64,000 nucleotides of DNA. Source: Flavobacterium sp. 9 (GTDB lineage Bacteria; Bacteroidota; Bacteroidia; Flavobacteriales; Flavobacteriaceae). This document shows, one piece after another, positions 1 through 9,783 of the stretch. The notes under the pieces are model-generated. The model saw nothing but the letters and a program-made list of their open reading frames with translations. It did not search any database and was not told the DNA's origin. Every line of letters starts with the position of its first letter. The stretch's first letter is position 1. Position numbers and translations under genes: made by a program. The DNA lies in assembly GCF_002754195.1 (NCBI RefSeq), contig NZ_PEEU01000001.1:4774001-4838000 (forward strand). Direction: 5' to 3'.

Positions 1-2098
1 TAGGATCCGGCTTTGGATTTGCAGGAGTTGGTTTAACTTCTGTCCATAAATAATCATCGTTCCAACCTCCGGTACGATCACCTACATAATTTGCAATAGC
101 TCCAAAAGTTAATCCTTTTAATAAACCTTCTGGCAATTTGTAGAAAAAACTCAAATTGGCTGTGTGTTTAGGAGTTCTCGCTAATATATCGCCTACTACA
201 AGACTTCCGTTTGTTCCGGATGATTTAGAAACTTTGGTTTCATTAAAACTGTATCCGGCCATAATATTCAAACCTTCAACAGGAGTTGCAGTTACATCTA
301 TTTCGACACCTTTTCCTTTTGTAGCACCTACTAATTCTTTGAAATTGCTGTTAGCATTTTGTGTTACACCATCTGCTAAAAATTGTGCAGTTTGTGCCAG
401 ATTGTTATTTGATATTTGATAAACAGTAACGTTTGTACTCAAAAGACCTTTCCAGAAATCTTTTTTGATACCCACTTCATATTGGTCAATAATTGAAGGA
501 TCTAACGGTTTTGAATCTACTGTTGTTCCTGTATTTGGTGTAAAAGAGTTCGAATAACTTGCAAAAAGCGATAAATCAGTCGTTGGCTGAATTACTAATC
601 CTGCTTTAGGCGAAAAAGCTCTGTTTAAAGCTTTTGCTCCGGTAACTGGAAGCGCATTTTCGTAAGCAGTTGTAATGACATTTACATTGTCCTTCTTCTC
701 GATTACTTCTTTTGTAGTTGTAGCTTCGCCTTGTTGCCAAGACCAACGTAATCCTGCTAAAACTTTTACATATTTATTGATCGAAACCAAATCTTGAAAA
801 TAAGCTCCAAAACGTTGTGTTTCTGTACTTGTTAATTGAGTAGTTCTTGAAGGGTAAGGAATAACAGTACTCTGCGTGCTGTAATCGTAAGTATATAAGT
901 TTATAGCTGTAGCTTCTGTTGTTAATAGGTCTGCAGGTTTTGCCGGATCATAGAATCCAAAAGTATAACTTGGAGCTAGAGAATTTTCGTAATCAACTCC
1001 CGTAAATATTTGGTGTTTAATGCTACCGGTATTAAAAGTTCCTTGTAAACTTAATTGGTCCCCAAATATTTGTTCAGCAGCGTCAGCTTTTGTTAAACCA
1101 CGTTTCCAGTTTCCATTAGCCTCAACCGTACTTAATTGTGCTGTTGAAGTTTGAGTTCTGCGGTAAGATTGATAAGAAGAATTAAAATTTAATTTCCAGT
1201 TTTTATTAAAATCATGATTAAACAACATCGAAGCACTTGCAGATTTTGTATTTGCTGTTGACCAAAGTGAACCGAAAAATTCATTGCGAGGTAAGTCTAA
1301 AATGGTTTTACCAACAATTCCTGTACCAAAATCAGGAGTCCAGTCTGCGCTTAAATAATCTCCTTGTACTGTAATTTGTGTTTTATCGCTTAGTTTAAAT
1401 AAGAACGAAGGGTTAACATAAATACGCTCATTTTTTACGTAATCTCTAAAACTTTCTGAATTTTCGTAAGAGGCGATAAATCTGTAAGCTATAGATTTGT
1501 TCAACGGTCCGTAAATATCTAAAGTAGGTTTGTAAAAAGAGTAACTTCCTATTTGCATGGATAGTTCACCACCTTGAGTAAATTTTGGGGTTTTGGTTAC
1601 CAAGTTCATAATTCCACCTGGAGCAACGTTACCATATAATAAAGCAGAACCTCCTTTTAAGAATTCAACTTTTTCTAAAGATGAAACTTCTGGTATTGAT
1701 CCGGCATTATAGCGAAAACCATTTTTGAACATATTGTTGGCAGACATATCATATCCTCTTGAGAAAAAAGATTCCTGAGCACCACCACGAGCTGATCCTA
1801 CATAAACACCATTAAGGTTTTTTACTACTTCACTCAATCTGATCGCTTGTTGTTCTTCTATTATTTCGCTTCCAATGATCTGAACGCTTTGTGGCAAATC
1901 CATTACTTTGATTCCTGAACGAGCCGCTTCAATTGGTTTTTTAGGTTTGTTTGCCGTAATTAAAACCTCATTAAGGATTTCTCCCTTTTTATTTTTCACA
2001 GTATCATTTACCGTCGAACCGCTTTCTGCGTTTGTATAGTTTTGACTGTAAGACGCAAAACTTATAAAAGATAAAGCAAGTAGTAAATTATATTTCAT
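1..2098 (-). CDS. TonB-dependent siderophore receptor (3' end outside window)
   Basis: Outer-membrane receptor that would import a ferric chelate using TonB/ExbBD energy. The frame opens at the ATG complementary to 2096-2098 and stays open for 699 codons to the window edge, so the last part of the barrel is missing. A signal peptide (about residues 1-19) is followed by a plug with VMDLPQSVQIIGSE, VEFLKGGSALLYG and NLVTKTP, then a long beta-barrel region with the family's SLFASYSNSFTPNTG stretch. Unlike the two receptors at 3.5-9.5 kb it has no N-terminal carboxypeptidase-regulatory-like domain. It has its own promoter (2134-2166). The substrate cannot be told from the sequence. Confidence 0.93.
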   Translation of the reverse strand, partial: MKYNLLLALSFISFASYSQNYTNAESGSTVNDTVKNKKGEILNEVLITANKPKKPIEAARSGIKVMDLPQSVQIIGSEIIEEQQAIRLSEVVKNLNGVYVGSARGGAQESFFSRGYDMSANNMFKNGFRYNAGSIPEVSSLEKVEFLKGGSALLYGNVAPGGIMNLVTKTPKFTQGGELSMQIGSYSFYKPTLDIYGPLNKSIAYRFIASYENSESFRDYVKNERIYVNPSFLFKLSDKTQITVQGDYLSADWTPDFGTGIVGKTILDLPRNEFFGSLWSTANTKSASASMLFNHDFNKNWKLNFNSSYQSYRRTQTSTAQLSTVEANGNWKRGLTKADAAEQIFGDQLSLQGTFNTGSIKHQIFTGVDYENSLAPSYTFGFYDPAKPADLLTTEATAINLYTYDYSTQSTVIPYPSRTTQLTSTETQRFGAYFQDLVSINKYVKVLAGLRWSWQQGEATTTKEVIEKKDNVNVITTAYENALPVTGAKALNRAFSPKAGLVIQPTTDLSLFASYSNSFTPNTGTTVDSKPLDPSIIDQYEVGIKKDFWKGLLSTNVTVYQISNNNLAQTAQFLADGVTQNANSNFKELVGATKGKGVEIDVTATPVEGLNIMAGYSFNETKVSKSSGTNGSLVVGDILARTPKHTANLSFFYKLPEGLLKGLTFGAIANYVGDRTGGWNDDYLWTEVKPTPANPKPDP

Positions 2099-2133
2099 GA
2101 TGCTTATTTAGATTTAATAAAAATAATTTTTTG

Positions 2134-2166
2134 CAAATATAAGTTCACATTACGGGTTTAACAAAA
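2134..2166 (-). promoter_or_regulatory. Bacteroidota-type promoter of the first TonB receptor
   Basis: Reading the minus strand, TTTTG (2162-2166) lies 20 nt before TATATTTG (2134-2141), which fits the TTG / TAnnTTTG promoter form. The expected start is about 35 nt upstream of the ATG at 2098. Confidence 0.55.
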
Positions 2167-2296
2167 TTTTTAGAGATATTTAAGTGCTTAAACCTTGCTT
2201 AGGTCTTTCTTAAGATTGTCTTAATTGTTTGGTTTTCTAAATTAAAGGTTAACCGAAATTCGACACTACATTTTATGATTTTTGCTTTTTCTACAT

Positions 2297-2326
2297 AAAA
2301 AAACCTTGCTCAAAAGAACAAGGTTT
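2297..2326 (-). terminator. Rho-independent terminator after the DUF4198-like gene
   Basis: An 8-bp perfect stem (AAACCTTG 2301-2308 with CAAGGTTT 2319-2326) is followed on the minus strand by a run of seven T. It separates the DUF4198-like gene from the TonB receptor downstream. Confidence 0.8.
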
Positions 2327-2364
2327 CAATAGATTTATTCTGTTAAGAAATAAAACAGGGTATG

Positions 2365-3090
2365 TTATTTTACTGAAATTAAGTAAGTTGCCATTTTCCA
2401 GATTTCGTCATATTTTTTACCATTATGTTCTCCGGCAGCTTTTTCTGTATAAGCAAATTCTACCATGTAATTCCCTGGCCAGATTGGTGAGAAAGAGATT
2501 TCTCCTTTGTCATTACTCCATAATTCTTTTTCCCAGCCATTTGGAGCGATTACTTTTATTTTTTGTTCTTTTGCTTCCTTACCTTCGTATAAAGCATTCA
2601 CATTGATCTTTGTTTTTTGTTTTGCAGTTGCTACATCTTTAGAAAATACACTTATAATGTTTGAGTTTGCAGCAGCTTCATTTCCTTTTGCAGCATTACC
2701 AACTAAAACAGTTGCGCTTGAGTTGTAATCTAATTTCATAGTTCCGTACACATCTTTTACCGTGTGATGCATTACTACAGTATAAACACCGTCTTCATCT
2801 GGCGTGAAAAATGCCTGATATTTATTTTCTAAAGCTGTTGCCGTAAGTTTAGTTTCTTTTTTTGAAGGGCTGATTACAACCAAAGAAAAATCTTTTAAAT
2901 CAGAAAACCATTTTGCAGAAGGTGTAATATCATTATCTGAAAATTCTCCAAAGAAAACTGAAATTTCTTGTGCTTTTCCTTTAGTTCCAGTTGCTTTAGT
3001 TTCGATCCAAAGTGCGTGTGCGAATATTGCAGGACTTGCAATCAACATTAAAAATAAAAACGTTATTGATTTTAAAGTTTTAGATTTCAT
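2365..3090 (-). CDS. DUF4198-like exported protein
   Basis: 241 aa with a clear signal peptide (residues 1-24, ending SPAIFA), directly followed by HALWIETK, the start typical of DUF4198 proteins. This family is found beside TonB-dependent receptors and metal transport genes in Gram-negative bacteria and is assumed to sit in the periplasm. Two beta-rich parts can be seen (about residues 25-130 and 150-241, the second like a carboxypeptidase-regulatory fold with SFSPIWPGNYMVEF). It lies between iron receptors, so a role in metal uptake is likely but inferred. A possible -7 box TAAGTTTG lies at 3130-3137 with no clear -33 element. Confidence 0.72.
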   Translation of the reverse strand: MKSKTLKSITFLFLMLIASPAIFAHALWIETKATGTKGKAQEISVFFGEFSDNDITPSAKWFSDLKDFSLVVISPSKKETKLTATALENKYQAFFTPDEDGVYTVVMHHTVKDVYGTMKLDYNSSATVLVGNAAKGNEAAANSNIISVFSKDVATAKQKTKINVNALYEGKEAKEQKIKVIAPNGWEKELWSNDKGEISFSPIWPGNYMVEFAYTEKAAGEHNGKKYDEIWKMATYLISVK

Positions 3091-3250
3091 AAGATGAAGT
3101 TTAAATTTTTGTAAAAATTATTATTTCTACAAACTTAAGTCTTATTTAGATTAATTAAAAATAAAACGATTTAAAGTTTGTAGAATTTTGTTTTAGTTAA
3201 GCGCAATCTTGTCATTTTGATTTCTATGATAAAACCAGATTTTTTTTTCA

Positions 3251-3345
3251 GGAGCTAATCCCGCTATCCGTTCCAATCTTTTGTGGCTCCCGAAGCTTCG
3301 GGACCGCCACAAAAGGATTTCCACTTCTATCGGGGCTAGGATATT
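3251..3345. repeat. Dispersed intergenic repeat, CCCGAAGCTTCGGG family, copy 1
   Basis: About 95 bp starting GGAGCT and ending GGGGCTAGG, with a central palindrome TCCCGAAGCTTCGGGA nested inside TTTTGTGG/CCACAAAA. The same order of blocks, inverted, occurs at 32356-32452. A 69-aa open frame across this element is repeat-derived and is not listed as a gene. Confidence 0.75.
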
Positions 3346-3372
3346 CGTTTTCATAACAATATTTTCGTTTAG

Positions 3373-3480
3373 TTTGTCATTTCGAGCGAAGGGAGAAATC
3401 ACACAAGAAACTCTTCAAAGAATGTCGCCAAACTTTGTAAATCAACGCGTGTGATTTCTCCCTTCGCTCGAAATGACAAA
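3373..3480. repeat. 32-bp perfect inverted repeat, GTCAT..GAGCGAAG family
   Basis: The arms 3373-3404 and 3449-3480 are perfect reverse complements (32 of 32), separated by 44 nt. The arm contains TTTGTCATTTCGAGCGAAG. A related core (GTCATCCTGAGCGAAG) lies inside the icmF gene at 59352. Together with the element at 3251 this fills most of the gene-free stretch 3091-3520. Confidence 0.85.
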
Positions 3481-3520
3481 AATGTCTAAACTTGATTGTA
3501 ATATCGCTCAGCGTAACAAT

Positions 3521-5950
3521 CTAGAATTTATAAGTAAAACTTGCTACAACATTTCTGGGCTTTTGCGGATTTACTGTAGACCAGCCACCATTAAAATAAT
3601 CTTTATTGGTAATATTGTTGATGTTTAAAGCTACTCGAAATTTATTCGAATTATAAAACGCTGAACCATTGATAACAGTATAAGCCGGTAATACAAATTT
3701 TCCGGTTACAGAACTGTCCAAAATAGCATTTTCGCTCGCATAATTTCCTCCAAAACCAAGACCGAAATTTTCTAAGAAACCTTCGTCAAATTTATAAGTA
3801 GCCCAAAGATTTACTAAGTTTTTTGGACCAGACCAGAAAGGTCTTTTTCCTTGTTCTAACCAAACATTTCCAACATCTCCTTTTGTAATTTCACTGTCAT
3901 TATAACTATATCCGGCAATAATACTCAATCCTTTTATTGGAGAAGCATTCAAATCAAATTCAAAACCTTTGCTTCTTGCTTCACCGCCTTGTGCAGAAAA
4001 AAGAGGATTGCTGGTTACTAAATTGGCAACATTTATATTATAATAACTTACAGTTGCATTTAATTTATCGGAAAAAAGATTAGCTTTTACTCCAAATTCT
4101 AACTGATTCGCATGTTCAGGTTCAAAAGTTTTTGAGCCTATTAAATTTCCGTCAGGATCATAAGTCATTGCAGGAGCAACGTTTCTGAAACCATTCATAT
4201 AATTGGCAAATACGGCTAATTTATCTTCGATAGGTTGGTATAATAATCCGAATTTTGGTGATAATGCAGTTTGTGTATAATCGTCGTTTTTGTTTTTGAT
4301 ATCACCTTTAGTATCAAAATAATCGACTCTTAAACTTGCCATTGCCAACAATTTAGAAGTAATATTCAATACATCTGAAGAATAAGCACTATACGTTGCA
4401 TCTTGCGGATTGAAATTTCCTGCAGCTTCATTAGCCAGTAATTTATCAACAGAAGTCTGAGTCAGATAATAAGGATTTGAAGCGTCTAATTGTCTCACTT
4501 CGCCTTGAGCGGTAACATTATAAAGATGTCCATAGCCAGAACCTCCGTACATTACATTTCGATCAAAATAATCAAGACCTACAACAAGACGATTACGCAT
4601 TGATCCGATTTTGAAATCACCAATAAAATTTTGCTGAATATCTGTCGTAACAGTTTGCGATTGTTCTTTTGTAATATATAAAGCAAAATCTTTATTTCCG
4701 TCTTCGTTATCATAGATATAAGAATAATATCCGTTTGATTTAGACGAACTTCTTGATAAAACGGTTTGCGAAGTCCATTGATCAGAAATTTTATAAGTCA
4801 TTTGACCTTGCAAACTAAATCTAGGATTCTTCATTGCTAAATCATTGCTGTAAAAAGACAAATCTGTATTATAGTTTAATTCGGCTAAATTGGCATATTG
4901 CAAAGGTTTATCTCTTCCTAAAAACAACATCGATGGCGTTGTTTTTTCTTCCTGCATAAATTCAGTATTGATCAAAAACGAAAGTTTCTCGTTTACTTTA
5001 TAAGATAGGGAAGGTGCAACAAAAAGAGAAGTGCGAAATCCAGCATCCTGAAAACTGTTTTCAGTTTGATAAGCTGCATTAATTCTAAAAGCTACATTAT
5101 CAGCATCGTCAAGTGGAGTATTGACATCAGCAGTAACTCGGTTTAAACCAAAACTTCCGGTGATATAAGATATTTCGCCACCAAAACCGTTATAAGGTTT
5201 TTTGGTAACCGTATTAATAAGTCCGCCGTAACTCACTAAACTACTCCCGAATAAAGTTCCTGATGGACCCTTGATAACTTCAATTCGTTCCACATTTGCC
5301 GGATCCAAGCTACCATTTGTTAATCCCGGTAATCCGTTTACGATATTGGCCTGAACTTCAAAACCACGCAAAGTATAATAAGATCCTCCATCGCCGCCAC
5401 GACCTGTAGATTCCCATAATTTTTGAATTCCCGGTACATTTTTCAAGGCATCTTCGTAGTTTGTAATGGCTTGTTCTTTTATTAATTCAGAAGATACAAT
5501 ATTATAAACTTGAGGATTTTCGACGTTTTTCAAAGGCATTTTCGAAACATAAACACTTTGTTTCGGGAAAGCTTTTTTATTATTGTTGGTAATAATTACC
5601 TCTTTTAATTGTTTGTTTGAAACCTTCAATTGTAAATTCAATGTTGTAGTTTCATTTGCAGAAACACTTACTTCCTGTTCCAGAGTTTCATAACCCGTTA
5701 AAGAAACCTGCAAAGTATAAGTGTTTGCTTTTACTCGGTTAAACTCAAAAACACCATCTTCATTGGTAATCGTTCCATACTTGGAATTTTTAAGTATAAT
5801 ATTTACGCCAATAGCAAGTTCGCTGTCAGAAGTTGTTACTGTTCCTTTAATTTTTCCAAAGTTTTGTTGGGCAAATGCTGTGGTTGTTACAATAAAAAAC
5901 AGACCAATGACATAGGCAAGTTTTTTCATTCTTGGATTTAAATAGTTCAT
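3521..5950 (-). CDS. TonB-dependent siderophore receptor with N-terminal carboxypeptidase-regulatory-like domain
   Basis: 809 aa. A signal peptide ends at about residue 27 (TTTAFAQ). Residues 30-115 form a carboxypeptidase-D regulatory-like beta sandwich (GKIKGTVTTSD...TYTLQVSLTGYET). The plug (about 140-250) holds VERIEVIKGPSGTLFG and NTVTKKP, and a 22-strand-type barrel runs to the terminal aromatic residue (VASFTYKF). The ATG used lies just after the PepSY gene (22-nt gap), so the two are cotranscribed. An internal ATG eight codons later (MKKLAYVIG) is a plausible alternative start. It is a tandem paralogue of the receptor at 7205-9526: the first 115 residues are very similar while the barrels differ, suggesting related but different ferric-siderophore ligands. 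Confidence 0.94.
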   Translation of the reverse strand: MNYLNPRMKKLAYVIGLFFIVTTTAFAQQNFGKIKGTVTTSDSELAIGVNIILKNSKYGTITNEDGVFEFNRVKANTYTLQVSLTGYETLEQEVSVSANETTTLNLQLKVSNKQLKEVIITNNNKKAFPKQSVYVSKMPLKNVENPQVYNIVSSELIKEQAITNYEDALKNVPGIQKLWESTGRGGDGGSYYTLRGFEVQANIVNGLPGLTNGSLDPANVERIEVIKGPSGTLFGSSLVSYGGLINTVTKKPYNGFGGEISYITGSFGLNRVTADVNTPLDDADNVAFRINAAYQTENSFQDAGFRTSLFVAPSLSYKVNEKLSFLINTEFMQEEKTTPSMLFLGRDKPLQYANLAELNYNTDLSFYSNDLAMKNPRFSLQGQMTYKISDQWTSQTVLSRSSSKSNGYYSYIYDNEDGNKDFALYITKEQSQTVTTDIQQNFIGDFKIGSMRNRLVVGLDYFDRNVMYGGSGYGHLYNVTAQGEVRQLDASNPYYLTQTSVDKLLANEAAGNFNPQDATYSAYSSDVLNITSKLLAMASLRVDYFDTKGDIKNKNDDYTQTALSPKFGLLYQPIEDKLAVFANYMNGFRNVAPAMTYDPDGNLIGSKTFEPEHANQLEFGVKANLFSDKLNATVSYYNINVANLVTSNPLFSAQGGEARSKGFEFDLNASPIKGLSIIAGYSYNDSEITKGDVGNVWLEQGKRPFWSGPKNLVNLWATYKFDEGFLENFGLGFGGNYASENAILDSSVTGKFVLPAYTVINGSAFYNSNKFRVALNINNITNKDYFNGGWSTVNPQKPRNVVASFTYKF

Positions 5951-5972
5951 TTGATTAAGATGTTAGATATTA

Positions 5973-7121
5973 TTATTTCGTTTTTTTCTTCTTATTATTT
6001 CTTCCCCACCAAATATAAAATCCAGTTACAGGAAGACTTGCGCAAATAAAACTGGCGAAAAACGCCAATATTTTCCCTGGTAATCCCAATATTCCGCCAG
6101 CGTGAATATCATAGTTTAGCGAACGGATTTTATCTCCGTTATTTCGGTCATCGTAGGTTTTCTTATCTAATAATTTTCCGGTATATTGATCAAATTGAAG
6201 CAGGATTTTATCAAAACTTCCTCCATTATCAACAAATACAAATTGTGATTGTAGAGAATCTTCGGGAATTGAAATGTTGTAGCTTTCTGCATTCGGAAAA
6301 TCATTTTTTAAAGTAGCATAGATTTTATCCAGCGGATTTTGATTGTTGTTTTTCGAAACATCTGATTTTATTTCTTTCTGCGTATTCTCGATAGTCTGAC
6401 CACCATTTGCAATCCATTTTACGCCATTATTAACCCATTCAAAAGACCAAACCAAACCTGTAAGCGCAATAAGCAAGGCAAGAATGGTTACATAAAATCC
6501 CAGAATATTATGCAAGTCATAATTCTTACGTTTCCATTGTGTTGTGTTTTTCCAGCGAAACCAATAACGTTGTTTTGCAGCTGCTTTATTTTTGGGCCAC
6601 CAAAGTATAAGTCCCGTAATTAGGGAGATAATAAATATGATGACTGCAATACCAACAATTGGCTGACCAATGTCATTTGTCAGTAATAAACTCCAATGCA
6701 GAGAGAAAACAACCTCAAAAAACTCCGTTGTAGCATCTTCTATTTTCTGAATTTTTCCTGTAAATGGATTAATGAAAATATGATAATTGTATGCTGTCGT
6801 GTCCCAATACCAAATCGGATTTTTGTTTTCGATCGTTTTATTGGTATACAATGTTACGGTTGCATTTTTTTCATTTCGTATATTTAGCGCATTTATTGGT
6901 TTATCTTTTCCAATAGAGTCTTGCGTTATTTTCAGCAATTCAGATAGCGGCTTTTGCTCGTTTTTAGTTTCATCGGCATAATAACTATCGTGATAAACTA
7001 TAGGTCTTAATTCTTCGTCAAAGACATAAATACAGCCCGTAATACCCAGAATAACTATAATTAGACCAGAGCCTAAACCTAGCCATAAATGAATTTTAAG
7101 TATGATTTTTTTAAAGGTCAT
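5973..7121 (-). CDS. PepSY-associated transmembrane protein (siderophore-iron reductase-like)
   Basis: 382 aa with four membrane segments: about 10-32, 150-175 (after LHWSLLLTNDIG), 205-228 and 352-372. PepSY-type domains occupy the periplasmic stretches. The start KKIILKIHLWLGLGSGLIIVI and the conserved HWSLL and HAGG motifs place it in the PepSY_TM family, members of which stand next to siderophore receptors and are thought to reduce or release iron from the siderophore in the periplasm. The histidines in LHLWLG-type, LHWSLL, YDLHNILG and DIHAGG positions are candidate haem ligands. It is first in an operon with the receptor at 3521-5950. Confidence 0.88.
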   Translation of the reverse strand: MTFKKIILKIHLWLGLGSGLIIVILGITGCIYVFDEELRPIVYHDSYYADETKNEQKPLSELLKITQDSIGKDKPINALNIRNEKNATVTLYTNKTIENKNPIWYWDTTAYNYHIFINPFTGKIQKIEDATTEFFEVVFSLHWSLLLTNDIGQPIVGIAVIIFIISLITGLILWWPKNKAAAKQRYWFRWKNTTQWKRKNYDLHNILGFYVTILALLIALTGLVWSFEWVNNGVKWIANGGQTIENTQKEIKSDVSKNNNQNPLDKIYATLKNDFPNAESYNISIPEDSLQSQFVFVDNGGSFDKILLQFDQYTGKLLDKKTYDDRNNGDKIRSLNYDIHAGGILGLPGKILAFFASFICASLPVTGFYIWWGRNNKKKKTK

Positions 7122-7157
7122 TAAACGGTTTTTTATAAAAAAAAATAGATGATTTAT

Positions 7158-7189
7158 TAAAAAAACACCTCTGGAATTGAGGTGTTTTT
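7158..7189 (-). terminator. Terminator of the receptor at 7205-9526
   Basis: An 11-bp perfect stem (7161-7171 with 7179-7189, AAAAACACCTC / GAGGTGTTTTT) with a 7-nt loop ends in a T run on the minus strand, 16 nt past the receptor stop. It separates that receptor from the PepSY-receptor operon, though leakage is possible because the gap to the PepSY start is only 83 nt. Confidence 0.85.
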
Positions 7190-7204
7190 GATAAAATACT
7201 TTGC

Positions 7205-9526
7205 TTAAAATTTCAAGGTCAAGTTTACTAATACGTTTGATGGAGTCTGAGCCATTCCATAAGAATCCCAGTATTTTTTGTTGTTTAGGTTGTTGAATTT
7301 AACACCAAGTCTCCAAGTTGGCTGATCATAAAATACAGTTGCGTTATAAACGGAATAGGATGGAGCGTAGAAACTTTCGTCTTCAAATTTGTATTGTTTG
7401 TCTACATAATTACCTCCAAAACCAAGTCCGAAATCTTTTAACACGTTTTGAAATTTATAAGACAACCAAAAATTAACTACATTTTCCGGAGCTCCGCTTG
7501 CTTTGTTTCCTTCAATACTGGCATCTGATGATTTTACGATACGATTATCATTATAAGCATAACCAACCACAGCATTTAAACCTTCGATAGGATTTGCAAT
7601 AAGTTCAAAATCCAGACCTTCGCTTACTTGTTTACCATCCTGAACACTAAATCCGTCAGGAGTTGTTCTAGTCGCATTATCAATTGTAATGTTGTAATAA
7701 CTTAATGTCGTGCTTAATTTTTTATTGAAAGCTTCAACTTTTACACCACCTTCATATTGGTTTGCATAAACTGGTTTTAATACTAACAAGCTTCCGTCAG
7801 GCTGATTTACCGGACCTGAATTTTGAAAACCATTCATATAATTTCCAAATAAAGAAACCTGATTTTTAACCACTTCATAAACCAAACCTAATTTTGGCGA
7901 TAAAGCAGTTTGGTTATATCCGGGAACATCTACAAGTTTTTTCTGAACGAAATTATCCAGACGAAGACTCAACATTGCAGATAAACGATCTGTAAAACTG
8001 ATTACATCTGAGGCATAAACACTAAATATTTGTTCGTCTGAAACCGGCCATGTAAGTTGAGAAAGCGCTGCGTCAACTTGTTTTTTTCGAATAGGCTCAA
8101 AAGGTTTTGTTACATTAATAGTGTCCAGAACCGGCGTTGCGCCATAATTGAAAGTACCTTTTGAGAATCTGTAATTTGCACCCAATAATAGTTTGTGTTT
8201 GATGCTTCCGGTAGAAAATTCACCATTAATGTTTTCTTGAATATTCGTAAACTGATTAGAGATTGGTCCAAAACGAGATACACTTCTTAGAACTTCAGTT
8301 GGTGAAGTCCATTTCGTGTAATATTGATAACTGCGATCTACATTTTCGTCTATAAAAGAGTAAAGCGTAGTAGATTTCCAATTATCTGCCAATTGATATT
8401 CTGCCTGAACAAAAACTTTAGTCGATGAAGTTTTGGCATCAAGATCATCATGAAATAAACTCTTTCTGTAGTCTATTTGTAGTTCCGTTGGATTTGTAAT
8501 TCCGGCAGCATACGAACGTCCGTAAGTAGGACGCGTATTATTTACGCTGAAGATTTCAGTATCAACACTTAAGGTAAGTTTATCTGTTGCTTTATAAACA
8601 AGACTTGGCGCAATCAGGAATGTTTTATTAAAACCATAATCCAAGAAGCTTTTTTCAGTATTTAGAGAAGTGTTTAATCTAAACAATACTTTATTATCCT
8701 GAGTTAACGGAGTATTGATATCAAGTGCAAGTCGGTTTAAACCGAAACTTCCTCCAGTATAAGAAACCTCTGTTTTTTTACCTTCAAAAGGTTTTTTGGT
8801 AACAAGATTTACTACACCTCCAAAAGACGATACAGACGACCCGAATAAAGTTCCCGAAGGCCCTTTAAGAACCTCAATTCGCTCTGCATTATCAATAGAA
8901 ATAGAGCTTCGACCTGTCATGTTTTCCATTCCGTTTCTGGCATTAACTCCCGTACTAAATCCTCTGAAAGAAATTTCAAGTCCTCCCGAAGGATAAATTT
9001 TGGTAGTTACACCAGGTGCATTTACAACTGCGCTTCTAATGTCTACCGAAATTTGTTCCTGCAAAAGTTCTTTTTGAATCACGCTATAAACCTGAGGATT
9101 TTCAAGATTTTTCAGTGGCATTCTGGCAACGTAATCTGTTTTTTTAGATAAGATGCTTTTTTTGCCATTCACTACAACTTCGTGTAATTCTTTGTTCGAA
9201 ACCTTCAATTGTAAGTTAACAGTTGACGTTTCTGTTTCTGCAACAATAACTACTTGTTCTGTAGTTTCGTAACCCGTTAAAGATATTTGTAAAGTATAAG
9301 TATTCGCTCGCACTCTGTTCAATTCAAAACTACCATCGTCATTGGTAGTCGTGCCATATTTTGAAGATTTAAGAATCACATTTACACCAGCAGCAGCGTC
9401 GCCGTCAGAAGTTGTGATTGTTCCTTTTATTTTTCCAAAGTTTTGTTGCGCAAAAGAGCTGAAAACAGTGAATAGAAAACTGATTGTAAATAGAAAACGA
9501 TAGGTTTTCGCAGTAGAATATTTCAT
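7205..9526 (-). CDS. TonB-dependent siderophore receptor with N-terminal carboxypeptidase-regulatory-like domain
   Basis: 773 aa. Signal peptide to about residue 26 (FSSFAQ), beta-sandwich domain at 29-115 (GKIKGTITTSD, TYTLQISLTGYET), plug with AERIEVLKGPSGTLFGSS and NLVTKKP, then the barrel ending in LVNLTLKF. Own promoter at 9580-9610 and own terminator at 7158-7189, so it is a single-gene unit. Its N-terminal domain is close to that of the receptor at 3521-5950, so the pair arose by tandem duplication. Regulation by iron is likely from the family, but I could not point to a convincing Fur box. Confidence 0.94.
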   Translation of the reverse strand: MKYSTAKTYRFLFTISFLFTVFSSFAQQNFGKIKGTITTSDGDAAAGVNVILKSSKYGTTTNDDGSFELNRVRANTYTLQISLTGYETTEQVVIVAETETSTVNLQLKVSNKELHEVVVNGKKSILSKKTDYVARMPLKNLENPQVYSVIQKELLQEQISVDIRSAVVNAPGVTTKIYPSGGLEISFRGFSTGVNARNGMENMTGRSSISIDNAERIEVLKGPSGTLFGSSVSSFGGVVNLVTKKPFEGKKTEVSYTGGSFGLNRLALDINTPLTQDNKVLFRLNTSLNTEKSFLDYGFNKTFLIAPSLVYKATDKLTLSVDTEIFSVNNTRPTYGRSYAAGITNPTELQIDYRKSLFHDDLDAKTSSTKVFVQAEYQLADNWKSTTLYSFIDENVDRSYQYYTKWTSPTEVLRSVSRFGPISNQFTNIQENINGEFSTGSIKHKLLLGANYRFSKGTFNYGATPVLDTINVTKPFEPIRKKQVDAALSQLTWPVSDEQIFSVYASDVISFTDRLSAMLSLRLDNFVQKKLVDVPGYNQTALSPKLGLVYEVVKNQVSLFGNYMNGFQNSGPVNQPDGSLLVLKPVYANQYEGGVKVEAFNKKLSTTLSYYNITIDNATRTTPDGFSVQDGKQVSEGLDFELIANPIEGLNAVVGYAYNDNRIVKSSDASIEGNKASGAPENVVNFWLSYKFQNVLKDFGLGFGGNYVDKQYKFEDESFYAPSYSVYNATVFYDQPTWRLGVKFNNLNNKKYWDSYGMAQTPSNVLVNLTLKF

Positions 9527-9579
9527 TTTTATTAAAGTTGGTTAAGATTTGTTTTTATTTAGAATGAATAAAAACAGTT

Positions 9580-9610
9580 CAAATGTAAAAATTAATATTT
9601 CCTTAACAAA
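9580..9610 (-). promoter_or_regulatory. Promoter of the receptor at 7205-9526
   Basis: On the minus strand TTTG (9607-9610) is followed after 19 nt by TACATTTG (9580-9587), a full match to the Bacteroidota TAnnTTTG box with good spacing. It lies 54 nt upstream of the ATG. Confidence 0.65.
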
Positions 9611-9783
9611 TATTAATTGACTTGATTTGATGTATTTTTTGTTATATTTTGGTAAACTTTTTTCAAAAAGTTGCGAAAAAACAGGAAATTGACTTAAATT
9701 TCTGACTTTTGTTAAATATTCCGAAAAGGGTAGACGTTACACTTCAAAAGGCTTAATTTTGCATTTTAAATGAAATTCTCCTC

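Noticed and set aside
3193..3402. 69-aa open frame on the minus strand
   Set aside because: It runs through two intergenic repeat elements and has no start context; the text is repeat sequence.
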